A DNA stretch of 12,329 nucleotides from Pseudomonadota bacterium (lineage in GTDB: Bacteria; Pseudomonadota; Gammaproteobacteria; Burkholderiales; Burkholderiaceae_C), in contig JAEXBL010000065.1 of NCBI GenBank assembly GCA_023394015.1, forward strand, positions 1 through 12,329. Direction: 5' to 3'. A model generated the notes under the pieces. That model searched no databases and had not been told where the DNA came from. It worked only from the letters and a program-made list of their open reading frames with translations. Below are positions 1-5,588 of the stretch, one piece after another; within the stretch, counting starts at the first letter, position 1; every line of letters starts with the position of its first letter. The position numbers were made by a program, and so were the translations under genes.

Positions 1-929
1 TGGCCGTAGGCCCACAGCCCGCCGCCCACGAACAGCAGCGCCGGCAGCAGCACCACCAGCAGCTGGCGGCGCAGGTAGCGCGGGCTGGCGTCGGCGCTGC
101 CGCCGGCTTTGAGCGCGCGCAGCAGAAAGGGCAGCGCCCGCGCCTCGGGCGTGGCGCCCAGGCTGGCCAGCGGGCGCGGCAGGGCCACGCTGCGCTCCTC
201 GGCCGTCAGCGGCGGTGCCCAGGCCGGCTTGAGCTTGGCCAGGATGACCACGTACACCACGTTCAGCCCGGCCAGCATCAGCCCCGGAAAGAAGGCGCCC
301 GCGTACAGCTGCACCACCGACACGCCGGCGGTGGCACCGTAGACGATGAGCAGCACCGAGGGCGGGATCAGGATGCCCAGGCAGCCGCCGGCGGTGATGG
401 CGCCGGCCGACACCGGCACGCTGTAGCCGGCGCGCAGCATGGCCGGCAGCGCCAGCAGGCCCATCAGCGTGACCACCGCGCCGACGATGCCGGTGGCGGT
501 GGCGAACACGGCACAGGTCACCAGCGTGGCCACCGCCAGCGAGCCGGGCACGCGCGCCATCGACAGGTGCAGGCTCTTGAACAGCTTCTCGATCAGATTG
601 GCGCGCTCGACCAGATAGCCCATGAAGACGAACAGCGGGATGGCGATCAGCACGTCGTTGCCCATCACCTTGAAGGCCGACTGCACCATCAGGTCCAGCG
701 TGCGCGTGGTGTTGCGCTCGTAGGCCAGCCAGGTGAACAGCATGCCCATGCCCATCAGCGTGAAGGCGGTGGGAAAGCCGAGCATGATCGCCACCACCAC
801 CAGCGACAGCATCAGCAGGCCGATGTGGCCGTTGGTGATCTGCTCGGCGCTGAGCAGCATGCCCACGGCGGCGGCCACGATCAGGCCCATCAGCCCGAAG
901 CCGAACCAGAGTTCCTTGCGCAGCTTCAT
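1..929 (-). CDS. dctM: TRAP transporter large permease DctM (partial, C-terminus outside window)
   Basis: This is the large integral-membrane subunit of a TRAP transporter, the part that carries substrate across the inner membrane using an ion gradient. I translated it from the ATG at 929-927; about 309 codons lie in the window and the 3' end is cut off by the left edge. The protein is almost wholly hydrophobic, with the DctM-type segments PLFVFMGYL near residue 90 and GCLGILIPPSVLLIVYG near residue 180, followed by AGAFFPGLML. After about residue 220 there is a hydrophilic loop of roughly 60 residues, rich in Pro, Ala and Arg, before the next membrane segment; such loops occur in the longer DctM proteins of the FcbT3 type. 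The start overlaps the dctQ stop as ATGA (929-926), so the two are probably translationally coupled. Family assignment is secure; the substrate is unknown. Confidence 0.93.
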   Translation of the reverse strand, partial: MKLRKELWFGFGLMGLIVAAAVGMLLSAEQITNGHIGLLMLSLVVVAIMLGFPTAFTLMGMGMLFTWLAYERNTTRTLDLMVQSAFKVMGNDVLIAIPLFVFMGYLVERANLIEKLFKSLHLSMARVPGSLAVATLVTCAVFATATGIVGAVVTLMGLLALPAMLRAGYSVPVSAGAITAGGCLGILIPPSVLLIVYGATAGVSVVQLYAGAFFPGLMLAGLNVVYVVILAKLKPAWAPPLTAEERSVALPRPLASLGATPEARALPFLLRALKAGGSADASPRYLRRQLLVVLLPALLFVGGGLWAYG

Positions 930-1546
930 ACCCGGTGGCCTTTCTCGGGCAGCAGCGATTCCAGCGCCTGCACCTCGGCGTCCTTGAGGTTCACCATGTC
1001 CTTGAGCTTGTCGATGTCGACTTCCTCCACGTCCTTGGTGCGCGAGGGCCAGTCGCCCGTCTTCAGGCACAGCAGGCAGCGGATGATCTCCACGATGCCC
1101 TGCAGCAGCAGGATGGCGCCCGACAGCGGAATGACGAACTTGAACGGGTACACCGGCAGCGGGTCGGCGTTGAAGGTCTGCTCGCGGATCGCCAGCGACT
1201 CCTGCGCATAGCCCCAGCCGGCCCAGGTCAGCGCCACGATGCCGGGCAGGAAGAACAGCACGTAGAGCACCAGGTCGATGGCCGCCTGCGTGCGGGGCCG
1301 GAAGAAGCCGTACAGCACGTCGCCGCGCACGTGCCCCTTGGCGGCCAGGGTGTAGGCGCCGGCGGTCATGAACAGCGTGCCGTAGAGCATGATCTGCGCG
1401 TCCAGCATCCAGCCGTGCGGCTTGTTCAGCACGTAGCGCGAGAACACCTCCCAGCTGATCAGCAGCGTCAGCCCGACGATGGCCCAGGCAAACAGCTTGC
1501 CGATCCAGGTGGACAGGCGGTCGATGGCCAGCAACAGGTTTTGCAT
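926..1546 (-). CDS. dctQ: TRAP transporter small permease DctQ
   Basis: This is the small membrane subunit (206 residues) that pairs with DctM in the inner membrane. Four hydrophobic segments are visible at about residues 12-33, 47-69, 88-114 and 136-160. The GHVRGDV motif near residue 71, after the second segment, is typical of DctQ. A charged tail of about 45 residues follows the last segment, a little longer than in many DctQ proteins. The gene lies between dctP (154 bp upstream) and dctM (4-bp ATGA overlap). I see no Shine-Dalgarno sequence before the ATG at 1546. A CACACT hexamer lies 8 nt upstream, so a weak internal promoter is conceivable, but readthrough from dctP is the simpler expectation. 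Confidence 0.93.
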   Translation of the reverse strand: MQNLLLAIDRLSTWIGKLFAWAIVGLTLLISWEVFSRYVLNKPHGWMLDAQIMLYGTLFMTAGAYTLAAKGHVRGDVLYGFFRPRTQAAIDLVLYVLFFLPGIVALTWAGWGYAQESLAIREQTFNADPLPVYPFKFVIPLSGAILLLQGIVEIIRCLLCLKTGDWPSRTKDVEEVDIDKLKDMVNLKDAEVQALESLLPEKGHRV

Positions 1547-1575
1547 GCGAGTTCAGTGTGTTGGGGGCCTGCAGC

Positions 1576-1676
1576 GCCCGCGCATCGGGCGCGGGCCGCC
1601 ATCAAGGCAGGCGTTTGTCGGCAGCGGCGGGCGGGTGCGCCCGGGCCACGAAACAAGGGCGCCCCGGTGGGCGCCC
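1576..1676 (-). terminator. Two hairpins between dctP and dctQ (attenuator or processing site)
   Basis: Two perfect 8-bp GC stems sit in the dctP-dctQ gap. Met first when reading from dctP is 1676-1669 paired with 1664-1657 (GGGCGCCC on both arms, 4-nt loop), followed on the minus strand by TTGTTT, which resembles a weak intrinsic terminator. The second is 1596-1589 paired with 1583-1576 (GCCCGCGC with GCGCGGGC, 5-nt loop), without a T tract. In TRAP operons the soluble binding protein is generally needed in excess over the membrane subunits. I infer that these stems lower dctQM expression or protect the 3' end of dctP mRNA. The pairing is read directly; the function is inferred. Confidence 0.5.
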
Positions 1677-1700
1677 CAGGCCGCCGCACCGCCGGGGCCT

Positions 1701-2813
1701 TCAGCGTTTCTTGGCGCCGAAGTAGTGGTTGAAGGCCATCTTGAAATCGACCGTGTAGTCGTTCTGCCACTGGCCGGCGCGCTCGGCAAAGGCCTTTTGC
1801 GAATCCAGCACTTTCTTGAAGGCCGGGTTCTCGCCCGACTTCTTGGCGATGGTCTTGTCCCACGAGGCGAGCTGCTGGCGCAGGATGGCGTCGGGCGTCT
1901 TGTAGAACTTCACGCCGGCCTTCTTCAGCTCGGCGTAGTCCTTTGAGTTGCGGTCGATAGCCTTCCAGCTCATGTCGGCGCTGGCCGCCTGCACGGCGTA
2001 GTCGATGATGGCGCGCAGCTCCGTCGGCAGTGCCTTGTACTTGGGGCCGTTGAACAGGATCTCGAACTGCTCGCTGCTCTGGTGAAAACTCTGCAGCATG
2101 CAGTTCTTGGCCACGTCGGGAAAGCCCAGCACGCGGTCGGAGCTGGCGTTGTTGAACTCGGCGGCGTCGATCAGCCCGCGGTCGAGCGCCGGCACGATCT
2201 CGCCGCCGGGCAGCGGGTTGACGGCCACGCCCATGTCGGTGAACACGTCCACCGCCAGGCCCACGGTGCGGAACTTCAGGCCCTTCATGTCCTCGGCCTT
2301 GGCCACCGGCTTCTTGAACCAGCCCAGCGGCTGCGTCGGCATGGGGCCGTACAGCAGGCTCACCACGTCCATGTTCAGGCTCTTGTAGATCTCCTCCAGC
2401 AGCGCCTGGCCGCCGCCGTAGTAGTGCCAGGCCAGCAGCATGTTGGCGTCCATGCCGTAGCCGGGGCCCGAGCCCCACAGCGCCAGCGCCGAGTTCTTGC
2501 CGTAGTGGTAGGCGATCACGCCATGGCCGCCGTCCAGCGTGCCCTTGCCCACCGCCTCCAGGATCTGGAAGGCCGGCACCACGGCGCCGGCGGGCAGCAC
2601 CTCGATCTTCAGGCGGTTGCCCGCCATGTCGTTGACCTTCTTGGCGAAGTCCTGCGCGTACTCGTGGAAGATGTCCTTGGCCGGCCAGGTGCTCTGAAAG
2701 CGCAGCGACGTGGTCTGCGCGGTGGACACCATGGGCGCGGTCAGCGCCCCGGCGGCAACGGCCGCCCCTTTGATCAGGTTGCGACGGCGGGGCGAGGCGG
2801 GGCGTTCGGCCAT
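1701..2813 (-). CDS. dctP: TRAP transporter substrate-binding protein DctP (TakP/FcbT1 type), Tat signal
   Basis: This 370-residue periplasmic protein captures the solute and delivers it to DctQM. The N-terminus carries a twin-arginine signal (RRRNLIK, residues 9-15), then an Ala-rich stretch with probable cleavage near residue 32. The mature part follows the TakP 2-oxoacid-binding family: WHYYGGG at 129-135, then WFKK, DMKGLKFR with the expected carboxylate-binding Arg182, PGGEIVPALDRG at 202-213, and AAEF with Glu219. In TakP the residue after this Glu is Trp; here it is Phe220, which may alter the pocket. The start is supported by an AGGAGA Shine-Dalgarno sequence 6-7 nt upstream. The gene heads the dctPQM operon. 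A monocarboxylate, oxoacid or aromatic acid is the likely ligand class; the actual solute cannot be read from the sequence. Confidence 0.94.
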   Translation of the reverse strand: MAERPASPRRRNLIKGAAVAAGALTAPMVSTAQTTSLRFQSTWPAKDIFHEYAQDFAKKVNDMAGNRLKIEVLPAGAVVPAFQILEAVGKGTLDGGHGVIAYHYGKNSALALWGSGPGYGMDANMLLAWHYYGGGQALLEEIYKSLNMDVVSLLYGPMPTQPLGWFKKPVAKAEDMKGLKFRTVGLAVDVFTDMGVAVNPLPGGEIVPALDRGLIDAAEFNNASSDRVLGFPDVAKNCMLQSFHQSSEQFEILFNGPKYKALPTELRAIIDYAVQAASADMSWKAIDRNSKDYAELKKAGVKFYKTPDAILRQQLASWDKTIAKKSGENPAFKKVLDSQKAFAERAGQWQNDYTVDFKMAFNHYFGAKKR

Positions 2814-2912
2814 GGCGATGTCTCCTCTTTCTGGGTGGTGGAGATCGCATCTTGAGCCACGTCAAGCCCGGCCGTCAGAGGGTTTTTACCAGTCGCCCGG
2901 GCCTGCGTGCCT

Positions 2913-2927
2913 GTCATGCCGGATGAC
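2913..2927. promoter_or_regulatory. Dyad GTCAT-N5-ATGAC upstream of dctP (candidate operator)
   Basis: A perfect inverted repeat with 5-bp arms around a 5-bp centre (gccgg) lies about 100 bp upstream of the dctP start, in the divergent region. Its size suits a dimeric regulator site, but no regulator of this operon is present in the window and short dyads also occur by chance. Confidence 0.2.
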
Positions 2928-2951
2928 CTGCTCCCCAGAATGGGTTACTGC

Positions 2952-3010
2952 GTAGGGGTGGTATCCAAACGGCATCTGAAGCCCTACCATAGGGGGGTCA
3001 GGGGAGTACC
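2952..3010 (+). promoter_or_regulatory. G-tract operator/promoter candidate for the CsoR-like repressor
   Basis: CsoR/RcnR/FrmR-family repressors bind G/C tracts flanked by short A/T-containing inverted elements. Two such tracts precede the repressor gene: GTAGGGGTGGTAT (2952-2964), and ACCATAGGGGGGTCAGGGGAGTACC (2986-3010, given here only as a pattern of a G6 and a G4 tract flanked by ACC and GTACC). A -10-like TACCAT at 2985-2990 abuts the G6 tract, which would place the operator over the transcription start and suits autorepression. The -35 is weak. The motif is seen directly; binding is inferred. Confidence 0.45.
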
Positions 3011-3051
3011 TCGGTCGCTTTGACCACCATCACCAGAAAGGGAGCCCTGCC

Positions 3052-3297
3052 ATGAGCTTCGTGAAAGATGAAGCACGCAAGAAGGCCTTGTGCGCCCGCC
3101 TGGCGCGCGTAGAGGGCCAGTTGCGCGGCCTGCAGAAACTGATTCAGGCCGACACCGAACCGGACAAGGTCGCCCAGCAAATGGCCGCCGCGCGCAAGGC
3201 GCTGGACAAGGCGTTCTTCGCCATGGTCAGCGCGCTGATCGCCGAAGAACGGCTGGACGCCGACGAGGTGGGGGCGCTGCTGTTGCGATTTGCTTGA
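3052..3297 (+). CDS. CsoR/RcnR/CstR-family (DUF156) transcriptional repressor lacking canonical sensor cysteines
   Basis: This is an 81-residue all-helical repressor of the family that senses copper, nickel, formaldehyde or persulfide. The DNA-binding core RLARVEGQLRGLQKLI (residues 16-31) matches the family signature, as does the later QQMAAARKALDKA (42-54). Aligned without gaps to S. aureus CstR, Cys31 becomes Pro37 and Cys60 becomes Glu66; the CsoR ligands Cys36, His61 and Cys65 are likewise absent. The only cysteine is Cys14, in helix 1. The protein is slightly short for the family, with almost no tail after helix 3. A good Shine-Dalgarno sequence (AAGGGAG, 3038-3044) lies 7 nt before the ATG. 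The persulfide dioxygenase-rhodanese gene starts 33 bp downstream, which suggests control of sulfur stress, but the inducer and sensing chemistry are unknown. Confidence 0.9.
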   Translation: MSFVKDEARKKALCARLARVEGQLRGLQKLIQADTEPDKVAQQMAAARKALDKAFFAMVSALIAEERLDADEVGALLLRFA

Positions 3298-3330
3298 CGC
3301 GCCACCCCGCGGCGTGCCTACACTGCGCGC
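3294..3330 (+). promoter_or_regulatory. Promoter abutting the persulfide dioxygenase start (leaderless candidate)
   Basis: A -35-like TTGACG (3294-3299), overlapping the repressor stop codon, and a -10-like TACACT (3319-3324) are separated by 19 bp. GCGCGC follows, then the ATG at 3331. Transcription would start on or beside the A of the ATG. No Shine-Dalgarno sequence is present. The spacing is longer than the 17-bp optimum. Confidence 0.5.
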
Positions 3331-4533
3331 ATGAACCCCACGCAGCTTTTCGACCCGGCGTCCAGCACCTACACCTACATCCTGTTCGACGAGGGCACGC
3401 GCGAAGCCGTCATCATCGACCCGGTGGATGTGCAGCTCGAGCGCGACTTGGCCACGCTGGAGCGGCTGGGCGTGCGCCTGGTCTGGGCGCTGGAAACCCA
3501 CGCCCACGCCGACCATATCACCAGCGCCGCCCAGCTGGCCGAACTGACCGGGGCGCGCACCGCCGCGCCGGCCGGTTGCGACATCGGCACCGCCGCCGTG
3601 CAGTTGCAGGAGGGCGACACCATCGCCTTCGGGCGCGAGCAGCTGCGCGTGCTGCACACGCCCGGCCACACCGCGGGCAGCGCCTGCTTCTACTGGCAGC
3701 GCGCCGAGCCGCCGCACGACGAGCCGCCCAGCGAGCCCGCGCAGGCGCCGCTGGGCCACGAGATGCGGCCGGACCGGCGCCACGACGCCCTGCATGTGTT
3801 CACCGGCGACACCTTGCTCATCCAGGGCTGCGGCCGCACCGACTTCCAGTCGGGCGACGCAGGCGCGCTGTACGACAGCATCACGCAGAAACTGTTCACC
3901 CTGCCCGACACCACCATCGTCTGGCCCTGCCACGACTACCACGAGCGCACCCAGTCCACCATCGGCGTCGAAAAGGCCACCAACCCGCGCCTGGCGGGCA
4001 AGTCGCGCGACGAATTCATCGCCCTGATGAACGCGCTCGATCTGCCCAAGCCGCGCCGCATCGACGAGGCCGTGCCGGCCAACCTGCGCTCCGGCCTGCG
4101 GCAGGACGCCGGCAGCGGCGGCGTGGCCGATGCCGGCGCCCAGGGCTACGCTGGCGACATCACGCCGCAGCAGGCGCACGCGTGGATGCGCAGCGGCGAG
4201 GCCGTGCTGGTGGACGTGCGCACCGATGCCGAGCGCGAATGGGTCGGCTTCGTGCCCGGCGCGCTGGCCGTGGCCTGGAAGCAGTGGCCGGGCATGGAAC
4301 TGAACCCCGCCTTCGACGAGCAGATTCGCGCCGCCGCCGACGGCGGGCAGAAAACCCTGGCCCTGCTGTGCCGCAGCGGCGTGCGCTCCATCGCCGCCGC
4401 CCAGCGCGCCACCGAACTGGGGCTCACGGCCTACAACATCCTCGGCGGCTTCGAGGGCGAGCCCGACGAGCACGCCCAGCGCGGCCGCAAGAGCGGCTGG
4501 CGCCACGCCGGGCTGCCCTGGCGGCAGAACTGA
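3331..4533 (+). CDS. Persulfide dioxygenase (ETHE1-type metallo-beta-lactamase fold) fused to rhodanese
   Basis: This 400-residue fusion is expected to oxidise glutathione persulfide to sulfite with O2 in the cytoplasm; the rhodanese domain handles the sulfane-sulfur transfer. The N-terminal domain (about 1-255) has THAHADH at 56-62, HTPGHT at 109-114, FTGDTLLIQGCGRTDFQ at 157-173 and PCHDY at 199-203. By family analogy iron would be held by His57, His113 and Asp160. A linker rich in Gly, Ala and Asp follows (about 256-275). The rhodanese domain (276-397) has DVR at 295-297 and the active-site loop CRSGVR at 347-352, with Cys347 intact. An insertion of about 30 residues, rich in Pro, Glu and His, lies at 124-153 just before the third iron-ligand motif. 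S. aureus CstB is also a dioxygenase-rhodanese controlled by a CsoR-family protein, so the neighbour repressor fits. Confidence 0.92.
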   Translation: MNPTQLFDPASSTYTYILFDEGTREAVIIDPVDVQLERDLATLERLGVRLVWALETHAHADHITSAAQLAELTGARTAAPAGCDIGTAAVQLQEGDTIAFGREQLRVLHTPGHTAGSACFYWQRAEPPHDEPPSEPAQAPLGHEMRPDRRHDALHVFTGDTLLIQGCGRTDFQSGDAGALYDSITQKLFTLPDTTIVWPCHDYHERTQSTIGVEKATNPRLAGKSRDEFIALMNALDLPKPRRIDEAVPANLRSGLRQDAGSGGVADAGAQGYAGDITPQQAHAWMRSGEAVLVDVRTDAEREWVGFVPGALAVAWKQWPGMELNPAFDEQIRAAADGGQKTLALLCRSGVRSIAAAQRATELGLTAYNILGGFEGEPDEHAQRGRKSGWRHAGLPWRQN

Positions 4534-4652
4534 GCGCGCAGGCTGCAGCGTCTTTCGGGCCGGCCGCGCTGGCCATGCAGGCGCAGCCAGCCGTCAACAA
4601 AACCAGCATCGCTTCCGCCATCGGGTGGATGGCGTGGCCCGCGCGCCGGCGC

Positions 4653-4658
4653 TAGGCT
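4653..4658 (+). promoter_or_regulatory. -10-like TAGGCT upstream of the SGNH hydrolase
   Basis: TAGGCT lies 27 nt before the ATG at 4686. A very weak -35 (TGGCGT, 4630-4635) sits at 17-bp spacing. The 152-bp gap from the dioxygenase gene otherwise holds GC-rich imperfect repeats but no clear terminator. Confidence 0.3.
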
Positions 4659-4685
4659 GTGGGTTTCCGTGCCCCAGGCGCCACC

Positions 4686-5588
4686 ATGAAGCCCGACGTG
4701 TTCACCCCCGCCGATCTGGCGCGCGACAATGCCCCGCCGCTGTCCGACCACGGCTGGCGCCTGCTGGCCGAGGGCGACTCGTGGTTCAGCATCACCGCCA
4801 CCGGCCGCTACAGCAGCAACCTGCTGGCCGAGTTGCGCCTGCCGCGCTCGGCGGCCATCGTCAACTGCGCGGCCCCCGGCCACACGCTGCAGCGCATGGT
4901 CGACCGCCAGGCCGACGGCGGCTGCGAGCGCCTGCTGTGCCACCGCCGCCACGCCCGCCATTGGGACGCCGTGCTGCTGTCGGCCGGCGGCAACGACCTG
5001 ATCGCCGCTGCCGCCACGCCGCTGGCGGACGCCGCCGGCCAGCCCATACCCACCACCCAACGCCTGCTGCGCACGGTGGACGAGGTCGGCCATGCCGAGC
5101 ACGCCACCGACTGGATCAGCGAGGCCGGCTGGGCGCTGCTGGCCGCGCACCTGCGGGTGCACATGGCCCGCTTCGTGGCCTGGCGCGACGCCAGCCCCAG
5201 CGCCGGCCGGCCACTGCTGCTGCACACCTACGCCACGCCGGTGGCGCGCCCCTCGGGCGCCGGGCTGGCGCGGCAGGGCTGGCTGTACCCCACGCTGCTG
5301 CGCCACGGCGTGCCCGCGGCCTGGCAGCAGGCGCTGACCGAGGCGCTGTTCGAGCGCCTGCGCCGCCTGCTGCTGGGCTTCGACGCCGCCGCCGGCGGGC
5401 CCGATGCCACGCCCCGTGTGCACGTGTTCGACTCGGCCGCCCGGGTGGCGCTGCGGCCCGCCTCGCCCGACGACGCCGGGCCATCGGGCGACTGGGTCAA
5501 CGAGATCCACCTCAGCGCCACCGGCTACCGCCGGCTCGGCCGCGCCTTCGGGGCATGGATCGGCGATGTGCTGGCGCGCTACGCCTGA
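4686..5588 (+). CDS. SGNH/GDSL-type hydrolase
   Basis: This is a 300-residue putative esterase, lipase or deacylase of the SGNH fold. Block I is AEGDSWF, with nucleophile Ser32 after Gly30-Asp31; block III is SAGGND at 99-104, with oxyanion Asn103; block V is WVNEIH, with catalytic His275. The Asp normally three residues before this His is Asn272; Asp269, six before, might substitute or the enzyme may work as a Ser-His dyad. No signal peptide is visible, so I place it in the cytoplasm. I chose the ATG at 4686 over an in-frame ATG at 4659 because similarity-like sequence starts with MKPDVFTP and a weak AGG precedes it; the longer start sits on the -10-like hexamer. The gene converges on the amidase and overlaps it by 10 bp. 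The substrate is not predictable. Confidence 0.85.
   Translation: MKPDVFTPADLARDNAPPLSDHGWRLLAEGDSWFSITATGRYSSNLLAELRLPRSAAIVNCAAPGHTLQRMVDRQADGGCERLLCHRRHARHWDAVLLSAGGNDLIAAAATPLADAAGQPIPTTQRLLRTVDEVGHAEHATDWISEAGWALLAAHLRVHMARFVAWRDASPSAGRPLLLHTYATPVARPSGAGLARQGWLYPTLLRHGVPAAWQQALTEALFERLRRLLLGFDAAAGGPDATPRVHVFDSAARVALRPASPDDAGPSGDWVNEIHLSATGYRRLGRAFGAWIGDVLARYA

Noticed and set aside
1468..2865. Long minus-strand reading frame across dctP and the dctP-dctQ gap
   Set aside because: It is a different frame over dctP, rich in Arg, Gly and Ala with no domain motif; long spurious frames are expected at about 70% GC.
2881..2890. GGTTTTTACC as a GntR-type operator
   Set aside because: The arms are only 3 bp and do not fit TGGTnnACCA.
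2895..2915. Possible sigma-54 promoter upstream of dctP (GGCACG on the minus strand)
   Set aside because: The -12 GC is not at the required distance from the -24 GG.
2998..4506. Long minus-strand reading frame opposite the repressor and dioxygenase genes
   Set aside because: It is antisense to two well-supported genes and has composition-driven Gly/Ala/Val/His repeats without recognisable domains.
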